Assembly: GCF_900185015.1 (NCBI RefSeq)
Contig: NZ_FXYD01000001.1
Span: 372,001-436,000, forward strand
Origin: Octadecabacter ascidiaceicola
GTDB taxonomy: Bacteria > Pseudomonadota > Alphaproteobacteria > Rhodobacterales > Rhodobacteraceae
Direction of reading: 5' to 3'
Length of the DNA stretch: 64,000 nt
The position numbers were made by a program, and so were the translations under genes. Below the pieces are notes generated by a model. It made no database searches, was not told where the DNA came from, and saw nothing but the letters and a program-made list of their open reading frames with translations. Of the stretch, positions 16,350 through 26,538 are shown piece by piece. The first letter of the stretch is position 1. Each line of letters begins with the position of its first letter.

Positions 16350-17363
16350 ATGGCTGCCAATGACGGCAAATCAAAACTCAGCTTTTTGCCCAGTGGGTCG
16401 ACGCTGCACAAGATCTCAGCATTGCTGACGCTGCTCTTGTTGATTCTGGCATTCTCGTTCACGAGCCCTGCCTTTCTGACAGTGAACAACGGTTTGACTG
16501 TTTTGCTCCAGACTTCGGTCATTGGCTTGTTGGCGATTGGGATGACCATGGTCATCATAACTGGCGGCATCGACCTGAGTGTTGGCTCGGTCTTGGCCTT
16601 GGCCGGGGTGGTCGCCGGACTGGTCATCAAGGCTGGTGTGCCAGTTATCCCTGCCATGGCGCTTGGCATTATGGCGGGCGCGGCATGTGGGTTCGTAAAC
16701 GGTCTTGTCATCACCAAGATGCGGATCACGCCCTTTGTCGCAACGCTCGGTATGATGATGATTGCACGTGGTATTGCGCTGCAATTGACAGGCGCGGCCC
16801 CGATCAGTCGTCTTGGCGAGGCTTTTGGCACGCTTGGCAACGGTACATTCTTCCGCGTGGTTGAGATGCAGGACAACGGTTTTCCAAAGGTTATCTTTGC
16901 AGGTGTTCCTTATCCGGCTGTGCTGTTGATCATTGTCGCGATCATCGGCGCGTTCCTTTTACAAAAGCGTCAGATCGGTCGTCATATCTTTTCCGTAGGT
17001 TCTAACGAAGAGGCGGCACGCCTGTCGGGTGTAAATGTCGACCGTACAAAAATTTGGGCCTACACCGCGTCAGGTGCATTGGCTGGGCTTTCAGGCATGG
17101 TTTTGATGTCTCGCCTTGTCACCGTGCAGCCAAACGAAGGCGTCATGTACGAACTGGATGCCATCGCAGCATCCGTCATCGGCGGAGCGTCCCTGATGGG
17201 CGGCGTCGGCAGCATTTCCGGCAGTATGATCGGATCATTCATCATCGGCGTTCTACGCAATGGCCTGAATATGGCGGGCACCTCTGCCTTCATTCAGCAG
17301 ATCATTATCGGGATCGTGGTGATCGGGGCGGTCTATATCGACCAGTTCCGGAACAAGAAATAA
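16350..17363 (+). CDS. Sugar ABC transporter permease (RbsC family)
   Basis: The 337-residue inner-membrane protein has 8-10 hydrophobic segments and RbsC/AraH hallmarks: IGLLAIGMTMVIITGGIDLSVGS (about residues 54-76), RITPFVATLGMMMIARG, and the EAA-like GSNEEAARLSGVNV followed by DAIAASVIGGASLMGG. ATG 16350 is chosen because GGGAGG precedes it by 9 nt. It is the first gene of the importer operon permease-binding protein-ATPase. With the downstream catabolic genes it implies import of a free hexose or deoxyhexose, L-galactose by inference. Confidence 0.9.
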   Translation: MAANDGKSKLSFLPSGSTLHKISALLTLLLLILAFSFTSPAFLTVNNGLTVLLQTSVIGLLAIGMTMVIITGGIDLSVGSVLALAGVVAGLVIKAGVPVIPAMALGIMAGAACGFVNGLVITKMRITPFVATLGMMMIARGIALQLTGAAPISRLGEAFGTLGNGTFFRVVEMQDNGFPKVIFAGVPYPAVLLIIVAIIGAFLLQKRQIGRHIFSVGSNEEAARLSGVNVDRTKIWAYTASGALAGLSGMVLMSRLVTVQPNEGVMYELDAIAASVIGGASLMGGVGSISGSMIGSFIIGVLRNGLNMAGTSAFIQQIIIGIVVIGAVYIDQFRNKK

Positions 17364-17397
17364 CTAACGACACGAAAGTCTTCAAAGGGAGGAAACC

Positions 17398-18339
17398 ATG
17401 AAGAAATTACTTACAACAGCCCTCGTTACAGGCGTCCTGGCGACAGCAGCATCCGTTGCAGCCGCAGGTGAAATCGCTGTAATCGTCAAGACGACGAACT
17501 CCAGCTTCTGGCAGAACGTCAACAAAGGCGCGTCCGCAGCCATCGAGGGCATCAGCGAACACACGATGACGTTCAACGGCCCAGCCGCTGAATCTGCAAT
17601 AGCTGATCAGGTTGCTTTGGTTGAGAACGCCATCAACCGTGGCGTTGCAGCGATTGTGCTTGCACCATCCGACCCAGAAGCTCTGGCGCCAGTCGTTCGG
17701 CGTGCGTTTGAAGCCGGTATTCCTGTTGCAATCATCGACAGTGGCTTGGCCGAAGGCAGCGAGCAATACTTCCAAGCATTCTTGTCCACAGACAACTGCG
17801 CTGCTGGTCAGCAAGCTGCACAGATGATGATCGACAACGCAGGGTCGACCGGCAAAGTTGCCGTCATGTCATACGTTGCTGGCGTAGGCTCTGAAATCGG
17901 TCGCGTTGGTTGCTTCGTTGACTACATCGGCGAAAACTCTGATATCGAAATCGTTGGTCCACTGTATTCACAGTCCCAAATGGCGACTGCTTTGAACCAG
18001 ACAACCGACCTTCTGGCTGCAAACGACGATTTGATTGGTATCTTCGGTGCCAACGAGCCAACAGCCATCGGCATGGGCCGCGCAATCGAACAGGCTGGCA
18101 AAGCGGGTCAACTGGTCGCGATAGGTTTCGACGGCAACGCTGATCTGCAAGACATGGTCAATAGCGGCACATTGCTGGCAACAGCCGTGCAAGGTTCTTT
18201 CCAAATGGGTGAGCTTGGCGTGAACGCTGTTGCTGACATTCTGGCGGGAACACCTGTCACTGACTTCATCGACACTGGCGTTGTGATGGTCACAAAAGAG
18301 AACATCGACACACCAGTCGCACAGAACGTTCTTTACTAA
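17398..18339 (+). CDS. Periplasmic sugar-binding protein (peripla_BP_4 / RbsB-like)
   Basis: The 313-residue protein has a signal peptide ([24 protein letters not shown]) and the RbsB-like start [21 protein letters not shown], which carries binding-site aromatic and Asn residues. Later motifs are [25 protein letters not shown] and [22 protein letters not shown]. It captures the sugar for the importer. A good GGGAGGA site precedes it by 8 nt. It is followed by an intercistronic hairpin, usual for genes whose product is needed in excess. Confidence 0.9.
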   Translation: MKKLLTTALVTGVLATAASVAAAGEIAVIVKTTNSSFWQNVNKGASAAIEGISEHTMTFNGPAAESAIADQVALVENAINRGVAAIVLAPSDPEALAPVVRRAFEAGIPVAIIDSGLAEGSEQYFQAFLSTDNCAAGQQAAQMMIDNAGSTGKVAVMSYVAGVGSEIGRVGCFVDYIGENSDIEIVGPLYSQSQMATALNQTTDLLAANDDLIGIFGANEPTAIGMGRAIEQAGKAGQLVAIGFDGNADLQDMVNSGTLLATAVQGSFQMGELGVNAVADILAGTPVTDFIDTGVVMVTKENIDTPVAQNVLY

Positions 18340-18356
18340 TTGCGCTTGTTTTACTC

Positions 18357-18384
18357 GGGTCGACGCGTTTACGCGCGTCGGCCC
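18357..18384 (+). promoter_or_regulatory. Intercistronic hairpin after the sugar-binding protein gene
   Basis: GGGTCGACGCG (18357-18367) pairs with CGCGTCGGCCC (18374-18384) over 11 bp with one G-U wobble and a 6-nt loop, without a T-run. It probably protects the binding-protein message from 3' decay and lowers expression of the ATPase downstream. Confidence 0.6.
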
Positions 18385-18409
18385 AACTTCTTCTCTGATA
18401 GGATTTCAA

Positions 18410-19195
18410 ATGTTGGACACAGCCTCTCAAAATACGCCTCTGATCCAGATGATGGATATCGATAAGCAGTTTGGTGGTGTCCATGCTGTGCAAGGTGTCT
18501 CTGTTGATCTCTATCCAGGTGAAGTCGTTGGTGTTTTAGGTCATAACGGTGCCGGAAAATCCTGCCTGATGCGTATGCTATCGGGCGCCATGACGCTCAG
18601 CGGTGGGCAAATAAATGTCAACGGAACCACTGTTGAATTCAAGTCGCCGCAAGACGCAAAGAAATATGGGATTGAGACGATTTACCAGACTTTGGCATTA
18701 GCCAATCATCTGGATGCAGCCGCTAATCTCTTCCTCGGCCGCGAGCTTAAGACCCGTTTCGGGAACCTTGATGAGGCACGCATGTATGCCGAGACAAAGG
18801 AAGCCTTACGCCAACTCAACCCGAATTTCAAAAATTTGAAAGACCCCGTTTCCAAGCTGTCCGGTGGTCAAAGACAAGTTATCGCAATTGCCCGCGCGAT
18901 CTATTTTCAAGCAAAAGTACTGGTCATGGACGAGCCGACTGCGGCGCTTGGCCCCTCGGAAACCGCAATGGTCGCGGATTTGACAATCCGTCTGAAGAAC
19001 GAAGGCATCGGGATCTTCCTGATCAGCCACGACATGCACGACGTCTTTGATTTGTGCGACCGCGTGATCGTGATGAACAAGGGGCGCAACGTTGGTGCCT
19101 TCGCGATTGGCGACGTGAATAAGGACGACATCCTCAGCCTGATCATTAAAGGCACATTGCCTGATGATTGGACACCACGGGGGCAAGCCGCATGA
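18410..19195 (+). CDS. Sugar ABC transporter ATP-binding protein, single-domain
   Basis: The 261-residue ATPase has Walker A GHNGAGKS (residues 44-51), signature LSGGQRQ (150-156), Walker B VLVMDEP (170-176) and the switch His in LISHDMHDV. It resembles one half of RbsA/XylG-type ATPases, so it must act as a homodimer, as in FrcA-type systems. It overlaps the downstream dehydrogenase by 4 nt (ATGA), which ties the importer to catabolism in one transcript. Confidence 0.9.
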   Translation: MLDTASQNTPLIQMMDIDKQFGGVHAVQGVSVDLYPGEVVGVLGHNGAGKSCLMRMLSGAMTLSGGQINVNGTTVEFKSPQDAKKYGIETIYQTLALANHLDAAANLFLGRELKTRFGNLDEARMYAETKEALRQLNPNFKNLKDPVSKLSGGQRQVIAIARAIYFQAKVLVMDEPTAALGPSETAMVADLTIRLKNEGIGIFLISHDMHDVFDLCDRVIVMNKGRNVGAFAIGDVNKDDILSLIIKGTLPDDWTPRGQAA

Positions 19196-20205
19196 GCACT
19201 GATACAATGCGCGCCGGTGTTGTCGTTGAACCTGGCACCTTTGCGGTGCAAGACCGCCCCGTCGTCACCGAAGTTCCTGATGGCTGGGTTCTGATTGATA
19301 TCTGCGCAGTTGGGCTGTGCGGCACAGACTATCATATCTTTGAGGGCAAGCATCCGTTTCTCGCCTACCCCCGCGTCATCGGTCACGAGCTCAGCGGGCG
19401 TGTTCTTGAGGACACAGATAACTGGTCGGCCGGCGATCTTGTTGTGGTAAACCCGTATCTGTCATGCGGCGATTGTCGTGCTTGCCGACGTGGTAAGCCG
19501 AACTGCTGCTCAAAAATCGAAGTGCTTGGTGTTCACCGCGATGGTGGGCTCGTCCCCCAGCTGGCTGTCCCTGCGCAAAATCTTTACGCTGCGGATGGGT
19601 TGACCTCTCTACAAGCCGCAATGGTCGAGTTTTTGGCCATTGGCGCGCATGCTGTGCGGCGATCTGGTGTCACCAACGGTGACACGGTGCTTGTGACAGG
19701 TGTCGGGCCCATTGGGATTGGTGCTGCTCTTTTTGCACGTCTTAAGGGCGCGCATGTCACATTGCTGGATCTCAGTACAGAACGCCTTGCTATGGCGGCT
19801 GACAAATTCGGTTTTGACAGCGGACACACGAGCGTTGAGGCGGCCATCAAAGCCACGGATGAAGGTTATGATGTGCTCTTTGACGCAACCGGACATGGCG
19901 GCGCGATTGAGGCGGGCTTTCCTGCCGTAGCCCATGGCGGATCGTATGTACTGGTGAGCGTTGTCAAAGATGACATCACCTTTAACGACCCTGAATTCCA
20001 CAAACGTGAAATGCGCCTTATTGGTAGCCGCAACGCGCTCAAGGTAGATTTCGATTGGGTCATGTCAGCCTTCCGCGACAATTTGATTGATGCCGATGCG
20101 CTTAGCTCTAACGTCATTTCCCTAGATGACTTGACGATTGCATTCGGTGAATTGGCGGCAGATCGTGCAGGCCTGATTAAGGCGATTGTGCAATTAAATG
20201 AGTGA
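19192..20205 (+). CDS. Zn-dependent alcohol dehydrogenase, probable L-galactonate 5-dehydrogenase
   Basis: The 337-residue medium-chain dehydrogenase has catalytic zinc ligands Cys43 ([10 protein letters not shown]) and His65-Glu66 (VIGHELSG). Structural zinc Cys residues are at 92, 95, 98 and 106. The Rossmann segment [28 protein letters not shown] follows. It resembles the LgoD/RspB-type polyol dehydrogenases. In context it would oxidise C5 of L-galactonate to give D-tagaturonate. The start ATG 19192 overlaps the ATPase stop. Family is certain, substrate inferred. Confidence 0.8.
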   Translation: MSTDTMRAGVVVEPGTFAVQDRPVVTEVPDGWVLIDICAVGLCGTDYHIFEGKHPFLAYPRVIGHELSGRVLEDTDNWSAGDLVVVNPYLSCGDCRACRRGKPNCCSKIEVLGVHRDGGLVPQLAVPAQNLYAADGLTSLQAAMVEFLAIGAHAVRRSGVTNGDTVLVTGVGPIGIGAALFARLKGAHVTLLDLSTERLAMAADKFGFDSGHTSVEAAIKATDEGYDVLFDATGHGGAIEAGFPAVAHGGSYVLVSVVKDDITFNDPEFHKREMRLIGSRNALKVDFDWVMSAFRDNLIDADALSSNVISLDDLTIAFGELAADRAGLIKAIVQLNE

Positions 20206-20212
20206 GGACGCG

Positions 20213-21706
20213 ATGGCCAAAACGCTGCGCCTGAACGAGATTGATAATGTTGCCATCGCGCTATCCGCGCTGGAAGCAGGTGAGGATATCGCAACAACCG
20301 CGATCCCGCGCTCACATAAAGTGGCGATCGTTGACATTGCGGCGGGTGCCCATGTGCTACGCTACGGCCAAATCATCGGCAGAGCAGAGCGTTTCATTCC
20401 CGCCGGCACGCACGTGCATGTCCACAACATAAGCATGAGCGGGCATTCCAGCGAACATGCCTTTTCCTCGTCTGTTAAGCATCTCATGGCACCTGAATTT
20501 GCCCGTACATTCGAAGGCTATCACCGAGAAGATGGTAGTGTTGGTACCCGCAATTATATCGGCGTGCTCACGTCGGTAAATTGCTCGGGCTCGGTTGCGC
20601 GTTTCATCACTGAGACGGTGGAAAAGTCTGGCATATTGGGTGATTATCCCAATGTCGACGGTATTGTGCCAATCGTACACGGCAGTGGATGTGGCATGGC
20701 CAATCGCGGCGACGGCTACGATATCTTGCTACGCACATTGTCAGGCTATGCGCGCAATCCAAATTTCGGCGCGATCCTATTGGTTGGGCTTGGCTGTGAA
20801 GTGCTGCAACTCGCTGAACTGGTGGGCGACCGTAAGATCACCAAAGACGGTGCGTTACGCTACATGACGATCCAGCAGATGGGCGGTACACGCCGTACCA
20901 TTGAAGCCGGGCTTGCGCATGTTGCGTCACTTGCGGAACTAGCGAACCAAGCAAGCCGCGCGCCCGCGCCAGTATCTACGCTGACTTTGGGCATGCAATG
21001 TGGTGGATCGGATGGATACTCCGGCTTTACCGCTAATCCGGCTTTGGGCATCGCATCCGATCTATTGGTGCAACATGGCGGTACATCGATCCTTTCGGAA
21101 ACATCCGAAATTTACGGAGCAGAACATCTTTTGACTTGCAGGGCTGTGTCGACGGATGTCGGACAGTTGCTTTTGGATAAGATTACGTGGTGGGAAAACT
21201 ACTGCGCGGCTCACGGCGCAAAAATGGACAACAACCCCAGTCCCGGCAACAAGCGCGGCGGTCTGACAACAATCCTAGAAAAATCGTTGGGAGCTGTCGC
21301 CAAGGGTGGTCAGGCCCCGTTGTCGGGCGTTTTTGATTATGGCGCAACTCTCACAACTAAGGGCTTCGTCTTTATGGACAGCCCAGGCTACGATCCATGC
21401 TCTGTCACAGGGCAGGTTGCGTCAGGTGCAAACCTTATTGCGTTTACGACCGGCCGTGGGTCTGTTTCAGGTTATAAGCCTGCACCTTGCATCAAGCTGT
21501 CATCAAACTCCGATCTATTTGCGCGCATGGGCGAAGACATCGACATCAATTGCGGCGACATCGTGGAAGGCGTTTCACTTGCTGCGAAGGGCGCAGAAAT
21601 CTTTGAAAAGCTTATTGATGTTGCTAGTGGCCAAGAGACGAAAAGTGAGGGCTTTGGTTTTGGAGGTGTTGAGTTCGTACCCTGGCAGATGGGCGCTGTG
21701 CTATAA
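20213..21706 (+). CDS. uxaA: Altronate dehydratase family protein (UxaA)
   Basis: The 497-residue protein has an N-terminal SAF domain (to about residue 80, with ALEAGEDIATTAIPRSHKVAIVDI and VHVHNISM). The UxaA/GarD catalytic region follows (FEGYHREDGSVGTRNYIGVLTSVNCSGSV, HGSGCGM, LGMQCGGSDGYSGFTANPALG, FMDSPGYDP, FTTGRGS). It dehydrates D-altronate to 2-keto-3-deoxygluconate with Fe2+. ATG 20213 is preferred over 20198 because GAGGA lies 7 nt before it and the gene then does not overlap the dehydrogenase. It is the last gene of the importer operon. Confidence 0.88.
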   Translation: MAKTLRLNEIDNVAIALSALEAGEDIATTAIPRSHKVAIVDIAAGAHVLRYGQIIGRAERFIPAGTHVHVHNISMSGHSSEHAFSSSVKHLMAPEFARTFEGYHREDGSVGTRNYIGVLTSVNCSGSVARFITETVEKSGILGDYPNVDGIVPIVHGSGCGMANRGDGYDILLRTLSGYARNPNFGAILLVGLGCEVLQLAELVGDRKITKDGALRYMTIQQMGGTRRTIEAGLAHVASLAELANQASRAPAPVSTLTLGMQCGGSDGYSGFTANPALGIASDLLVQHGGTSILSETSEIYGAEHLLTCRAVSTDVGQLLLDKITWWENYCAAHGAKMDNNPSPGNKRGGLTTILEKSLGAVAKGGQAPLSGVFDYGATLTTKGFVFMDSPGYDPCSVTGQVASGANLIAFTTGRGSVSGYKPAPCIKLSSNSDLFARMGEDIDINCGDIVEGVSLAAKGAEIFEKLIDVASGQETKSEGFGFGGVEFVPWQMGAVL

Positions 21707-21866
21707 TCGAGCTGTAGCGTCATGCAAAAGGTGCAAACTATATTTGCGGCGTAAATCAGTCGAAATCCCACCGATGTCGCAATTGCCAGCTCTGGTTTTG
21801 ACAGAGACCGAAGGGTTGCGGTCTTTCCATGTATCAACGAGACGCCCAGCATCTCACAAATCGCTC

Positions 21867-22082
21867 CTAAAGCGCCGATCGGAAAGCGACGAGCCCAACC
21901 TTGAGAAATTGCGCCATGGTTAGTTCAGCATCCATCAAGAGATCGACTATCGTCGGGACCCCATTCGCGAACGCCAAACGTGACACAAATGATGTTGTCG
22001 TCTCATCAGGATGGCGTGGAACCGTGTTCTTCAATCTCATGGGTGTGGATTTTGCAAAGAAAAAGGGGGGCCACAAGGGCAC
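21867..22082 (-). pseudogene. TniQ-like N-terminal fragment (decayed)
   Basis: The minus-strand frame contains LKNTVPRHPDETTTSFVSRLAFANGV, which resembles the PDE(S/T)xxSFxxRLAxxNG opening of TniQ-family transposition proteins. It continues to AQFLKVGLVAFRSAL before a stop. Coding-like sequence then seems to continue in another frame toward 21720, consistent with a frameshifted remnant. Similarity is by eye only and short. Confidence 0.35.
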
Positions 22083-22365
22083 CCCGAGGTTCGAATGACT
22101 GAGCTCACTAGTTTACCGCCCGGTTTGTTTTATGCCTGCGGCTCAGTCCTCGTCAGGAAGTAAGCGCACTTACCCCTGGTCTCGTTGCGGGCCCCATAAG
22201 CAAAGACCCCGCGCCATCTCACATCGACACCACTTAAAAAATGCCGATATTCACTTGTTTTCGGTCATTATTTCGAAATTCTCGCAAAACAATTAGCCCC
22301 CACTTCTTAACGCCGGATTTGGCCGAAATTTGAAATTCCGACAAAATTACGGCTTCTGGCAGGCA
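22083..22365. other. Intergenic stretch downstream of nrdJ without a supported gene
   Basis: A minus-strand frame near 22130-22215 (AYGARNETRGKCAYFLTRTEPQA then stop) looks like repeat or IS debris rather than a gene. An imperfect inverted repeat CCGAAATT/AATTCCG lies at 22323-22341. Nothing else can be named. Confidence 0.3.
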
Positions 22366-22381
22366 GGCAGGTCGCCCTGCC
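22366..22381 (-). terminator. Weak hairpin after nrdJ
   Basis: GGCAGG and CCTGCC form a 6-bp stem with a 4-nt loop, 13-28 nt past the nrdJ stop codon, inside a GGCA repeat. There is no clean T-run, so termination here is only possible. Confidence 0.35.
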
Positions 22382-22393
22382 CGCCGGAACTGA

Positions 22394-25300
22394 TTAGCTA
22401 CAGCCAGATGTGCCACCGCAGGTGTTGCACTTCATGCAGGTGCCGTTGCGCACCAGCGTGTAGTTACCGCACTCGCCGCAGGCTTCGCCTTCATAGCCTT
22501 GCATCTTGGCCTTATCACGCGCGCTCAGGCCAGTTGTGCCCGAAGAAATCGCTGTGGTTGAAGACACAGCCTGCGCCATGCCTCCGCCTGCTGCCACGGC
22601 CGGAACCAGCGTGTCCAAGGCCGCTTCTGTGTCCCCGCCGCTGAATGCAACTGCGCCAGCGCCACCTTGCAACACCACCAGATCGTTCGGAACGCGCTTG
22701 CGCAGGTAACCTGTTGAGCTGATTTGCTTGAGCACTTCCAAGGACTTAGATGCAGCGCTGTCAGACATTTCCTGAATGTTGGACACGCCTTCTTCTTCGC
22801 CGCGGCCAAGGTCATCAAAGGACGCGCCTTCTGGCTTCACGTGGGCCAGATCGGTGCGATCGAGGTAGGACACAGCCAGTTCGCGGAAGATGTAGTCAAG
22901 GATCGACGTCGCGTTCTTGATGCTGTCGTTGCCTTGGACCATGCCGGCTGGCTCAAACTTGGTGAATGTGAAGGCATCGACGAATTCCTCAAGTGGCACG
23001 CCGTACTGAAGACCGACGGACACCGCGATGGCGAAGTTGTTCATCATAGCGCGGAAGCCAGCGCCTTCCTTGTGCATGTCGATGAAGATTTCACCGAGGT
23101 TACCGTCCTCATATTCGCCCGTACGCAGGTACACTTTATGCCCACCCACGTTGGCCTTCTGTGTGTAGCCTTTGCGACGCTGAGGCATCTTTTCGCGGTG
23201 CGATTTGATGACTTCTTTAACGACGACCTTTTCGATGATCTTTTCGGCGAGAACTTTCGCCTTTTCCATCGTGTTGCCGCTTTCCAGAACTTCGGCAGCT
23301 TCGTCATCGTCTTCGATCAGGGCTGCGGCCAATGGTTGGGACAACTTAGACCCGTCACGGTACAGAGCATTCGCTTTGATGCCCAAGGACCATGAAAGCT
23401 CGTATGCTTTCTGGCAGTCCTCGATGGTGGCGTCGTTCGCCATGTTGATCGTCTTTGAGATTGCACCAGAGATGAACGACTGGGCCGCGGCCATCATCGT
23501 GATGTGGCTGTTAACGCTTAGGAAACGCTTGCCTTTTTTGCCGCATGGATTGGCGCAATCGAATACATTGTAGTGCTCTTCTTTCAAGTGCGGCGCACCT
23601 TCCAGTGTCATCGTACCGCAAACGTGGTCGTTGGCGAGGTCTGTTTCTTCTTTGGAGAAGCCCAAGGATTTCAACAGATCAAATGTCGGGTCGTTCAGCT
23701 TGTCGGCGGGAATGCCGAGGACCTTGGTGCAGAACTCTTCGCCCAGCGTCCACTGGTTGAACACGAAGCGAATGTCGAACGCTGATGGCAGCGCGGCTTC
23801 GATCTTGTCGATCTCAACTTGGCTGAACCCTTGGCCCACGAGTGCCGTGTGGTTGATGCCAGGCGCGTTGCCCAATGTACCGTGACCAACCGCGTAAGCC
23901 TGAATTTCTTCGGCTTGTGACGTTGTGTAGCCCAATTTCGCCAAAGCTGCCGGAACCGACTGGTTGATGATCTTGAAATACCCGCCACCGGCAAGCTTTT
24001 TGAACTTCACCAGTGCGAAGTCAGGCTCAATGCCTGTGGTGTCACAATCCATGACAAGGCCGATTGTACCGGTTGGCGCAATAACGGACACTTGAGCGTT
24101 GCGGTAGCCGTACTTTTCGCCAAGCTTCAGCGCTTCGTCCCAAGTGGACATCGCGATGTCGATCAGGCCGGGGGCTGGGCAGTTGGCGTGGTCCAGCGGA
24201 ACCGGCTTTACGTCCAGCTTTTCGTAGCCATCAGACGCGCCGTAGGCCGCGTTGCGGTGGTTGCGGATTACCTTGAGCATGTGCTCTTTGTTGCGCTCAT
24301 ACCCTGAGAACGCGCCAAGCTCACCAGCGATTTCAGCGGATGTTGCGTAGGAAACGCCTGTCATGATCGCTGTCAGCGCGCCAGCCAAGGAACGGCCCTC
24401 GTCTGAGTCGTAGCCGTAGCCCATGTTCATCAGCAAACCGCCGATGTTTGCGTAGCCAAGGCCCAATGTGCGGAAGTCGTAAGACCGCTGCGCGATTTCC
24501 TTGGACGGGAACTGCGCCATCATCACCGAGATTTCCAGTGTCACCGTCCAAAGGCGGGACGCGTGCATGTAGTCTTCGACTTGAAACTCGTCGTTCTCAT
24601 AGAACGTCAGCAGGTTCATAGACGCGAGGTTACAGGCCGTATCGTCAAGAAACATGTATTCGGAACACGGGTTGGACCCACGGATCGCGCCGTCTTCTGG
24701 GCAGGTGTGCCATGCGTTGACTGTGTCATGGTACTGGATGCCCGGATCGGCACAGGCCCATGCGGCGTGGCCGACTTGTTCCCACAGATCGCGTGCTTTG
24801 ATGACCTTGTGAACTTCGCCGTTTTTACGGTTGATCAGTTTCCAGTTCGCGTCCTCTTCGACGGCCTTCAAGAAAGCGTCTGTAACACGGATCGAGTTGT
24901 TGGAGTTCTGGCCGGAGACAGAGTTATAGGCTTCGGAATCCCAGTCTGTGTCGTATGTCGGGAATTCGATGGATGTGTGGCCCTGCTTTGCATAGTCCAA
25001 CACGCGCTTTACGTAAGTCTCTGGAATAGAAACCTTTTTGGCCTCGCGCACAGCGTCTTTCAGCTGTGGGTTTACCTTTGGATCGTATGCATCAGCTTCT
25101 GCACCGTCCCAACCTTTGATCGCATCAAAGATCAGGTTCAATTTGTCTTCGTGCATCTTGGAACCGGCAACGATGGACGCGACCTTCTGCTCTTCCAAGA
25201 CCTTCCAGTTGATAAATTCTTCGATATCGGGGTGGTCCGCATCTACGATAACCATCTTGGCTGCACGGCGTGTTGTACCACCGGACTTGATCGCACCCGC

Positions 25301-26068
25301 AGCGCGGTCACCGATTTTCAGGAAACCCATCAAACCGGAAGACTTGCCGCCCCCTGAGAGGCTCTCGCCTGCTGCGCGCAAAGAAGAGAAGTTCGTGCCA
25401 GTGCCGGAGCCGTACTTAAACAAACGCGCTTCACGAACCCAGAGGTCCATGATGCCGCCTTCGTTTACCAGATCATCGGCAACGGACTGAATGAAGCACG
25501 CGTGGGGCTGTGGGTGCTCGTAGGAAGACTGGGACTTTGTCAGCTCGCCAGTTTGGTAATCAACATAGTGGTGACCCTGTGCTGGCCCATCAATGCCATA
25601 AGCCCAGTGCAGGCCGGTGTTGAACCACTGAGGAGAGTTTGGCGCCGCGCGCTGGGTCGCCAGCATGTAGCGCATTTCGTCAAAGTAGGTCTTGGCGTCT
25701 TCTTCTGTTGAGAAGTATCCACCCTTCCAGCCCCAATAGGCCCATGCACCTGCAAGACGGTCGAAAACTTGTTTCGCAGAAATCTCACCGGACATCTCAG
25801 CGCCTTCAGCAGGTACAGAGCGCCACAGGAACTCGGGAACGCCTGCCTCTTCGACTTTTACAGTCTCGGAAGGCACACCAGCTTTACGGAAGTATTTCTG
25901 GGCGATGACGTCTGAGGCAACTTGTGACCACTCTTCGGGAATTTGACAGTCATCAAGTTTGAAGACGATCGTCCCGTCTGGGTTCCGGATTTCGGACGTG
26001 GCGGACTTAAAAGCCACCTCTGCATATGCGTCCTGTCCGGATTTTGTGAAATTGCGTTCAATTTTCAT
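22394..26068 (-). CDS. nrdJ: Adenosylcobalamin-dependent class II ribonucleotide reductase
   Basis: This 1224-residue enzyme reduces ribonucleotides to deoxyribonucleotides, with a Cys thiyl radical generated by coenzyme B12 instead of a tyrosyl radical. Visible features are the N-terminal [52 protein letters not shown], the catalytic-loop region with [34 protein letters not shown] and a C-terminal zinc-ribbon-like tail with paired Cys ([10 protein letters not shown], then CMKCNTCGG). The length matches the long alphaproteobacterial form. It is monocistronic, with a 560-nt divergent upstream region that holds an NrdR box. Confidence 0.95.
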   Translation of the reverse strand: MKIERNFTKSGQDAYAEVAFKSATSEIRNPDGTIVFKLDDCQIPEEWSQVASDVIAQKYFRKAGVPSETVKVEEAGVPEFLWRSVPAEGAEMSGEISAKQVFDRLAGAWAYWGWKGGYFSTEEDAKTYFDEMRYMLATQRAAPNSPQWFNTGLHWAYGIDGPAQGHHYVDYQTGELTKSQSSYEHPQPHACFIQSVADDLVNEGGIMDLWVREARLFKYGSGTGTNFSSLRAAGESLSGGGKSSGLMGFLKIGDRAAGAIKSGGTTRRAAKMVIVDADHPDIEEFINWKVLEEQKVASIVAGSKMHEDKLNLIFDAIKGWDGAEADAYDPKVNPQLKDAVREAKKVSIPETYVKRVLDYAKQGHTSIEFPTYDTDWDSEAYNSVSGQNSNNSIRVTDAFLKAVEEDANWKLINRKNGEVHKVIKARDLWEQVGHAAWACADPGIQYHDTVNAWHTCPEDGAIRGSNPCSEYMFLDDTACNLASMNLLTFYENDEFQVEDYMHASRLWTVTLEISVMMAQFPSKEIAQRSYDFRTLGLGYANIGGLLMNMGYGYDSDEGRSLAGALTAIMTGVSYATSAEIAGELGAFSGYERNKEHMLKVIRNHRNAAYGASDGYEKLDVKPVPLDHANCPAPGLIDIAMSTWDEALKLGEKYGYRNAQVSVIAPTGTIGLVMDCDTTGIEPDFALVKFKKLAGGGYFKIINQSVPAALAKLGYTTSQAEEIQAYAVGHGTLGNAPGINHTALVGQGFSQVEIDKIEAALPSAFDIRFVFNQWTLGEEFCTKVLGIPADKLNDPTFDLLKSLGFSKEETDLANDHVCGTMTLEGAPHLKEEHYNVFDCANPCGKKGKRFLSVNSHITMMAAAQSFISGAISKTINMANDATIEDCQKAYELSWSLGIKANALYRDGSKLSQPLAAALIEDDDEAAEVLESGNTMEKAKVLAEKIIEKVVVKEVIKSHREKMPQRRKGYTQKANVGGHKVYLRTGEYEDGNLGEIFIDMHKEGAGFRAMMNNFAIAVSVGLQYGVPLEEFVDAFTFTKFEPAGMVQGNDSIKNATSILDYIFRELAVSYLDRTDLAHVKPEGASFDDLGRGEEEGVSNIQEMSDSAASKSLEVLKQISSTGYLRKRVPNDLVVLQGGAGAVAFSGGDTEAALDTLVPAVAAGGGMAQAVSSTTAISSGTTGLSARDKAKMQGYEGEACGECGNYTLVRNGTCMKCNTCGGTSGCS

Positions 26069-26191
26069 CGCGCTCTTGCCTCTGTCTAATACGGGCGCTG
26101 ACGTTGCAGCGGCCCTTGTCCCACATTCCGACCCTAGTTGGGTCGAACCCTATCCGCCGTTGAGACGACAAAACGCGGCAAAAAAGGCGAC

Positions 26192-26215
26192 GCGTCCCCC
26201 AAAAAGAGGGGGCGC
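26192..26215 (-). promoter_or_regulatory. Strong hairpin in the nrdJ upstream region
   Basis: GCGTCCCCC (26192-26200) can pair with GGGGGCGC (26208-26215) around an A-rich 7-nt loop. It lies 124-147 nt upstream of the nrdJ start and downstream of the NrdR box, so it would be in the transcribed leader if the promoter is near the box. Function unknown. Confidence 0.4.
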
Positions 26216-26276
26216 ACTCAAGTTCTCGATACTGTTCAGCATCTAGTAGCTCGAAACCTGTCCCACGCCGTCTGCA

Positions 26277-26292
26277 ACACTATATGTTGTGT
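26277..26292. promoter_or_regulatory. NrdR box
   Basis: The 16-mer ACACTATATGTTGTGT differs from the NrdR consensus ACACWATATATWGTGT at one position. It lies 209 nt upstream of nrdJ. NrdR is the ATP/dATP-sensing repressor of ribonucleotide reductase genes. The usual second box one to three helical turns away was not found with confidence. Confidence 0.65.
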
Positions 26293-26359
26293 CATCTCAT
26301 CCAGCTCGCACAACATCACTCAACTACACCTAGTGGGTCAACGAATTTTTTACCATAAA

Positions 26360-26368
26360 TGTGGATTA
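26360..26368 (-). promoter_or_regulatory. DnaA-box-like site (8 of 9)
   Basis: TGTGGATTA reads TAATCCACA on the minus strand, one mismatch from TTATCCACA. It lies between the NrdR box and the perfect box at 26530. Confidence 0.35.
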
Positions 26369-26529
26369 AACAGCCTTGACCGGAGCCAAGCAAGAGAACC
26401 CGCAAAACTGCTCCCGATTCTCCCTCAGGGTTACACACAGAGCTATGCCAACGCTGTTAACCTTTTAACCGTCGTAAAAATACTAACGATGCCATAACGC
26501 TACCCACCAAAGTTCACTTTTTACATGAG

Positions 26530-26538
26530 TTATCCACA
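26530..26538 (+). promoter_or_regulatory. DnaA box (9 of 9)
   Basis: TTATCCACA matches the DnaA consensus perfectly, in the divergent region between nrdJ and the lipoprotein gene. A single perfect 9-mer can occur by chance, but its position beside a ribonucleotide reductase gene is suggestive. Confidence 0.45.

Noticed and set aside
10998-21706. L-fucose or L-rhamnose oxidative pathway as the function of the sugar regulon
   Set aside because: The mutarotase and cog3618 lactonase would fit, but no enolase-type fuconate/rhamnonate dehydratase and no 2-keto-3-deoxy-fuconate dehydrogenase is present, whereas UxaA, UxaB-like and KdgK are.
24563-25357. 264-residue plus-strand frame inside nrdJ
   Set aside because: Shadow of a strongly conserved gene; Val/Phe/Cys-rich sequence with no domain.
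26323-26338. Second NrdR box downstream of the first
   Set aside because: Only about 9 of 16 positions fit and the spacing of 46 bp from the first box is atypical.
26360-26538. Replication origin near nrdJ
   Set aside because: Two DnaA-like sites are too few, there is no repeated AT-rich unwinding element, and no dnaA, parA or repABC-type gene is near.
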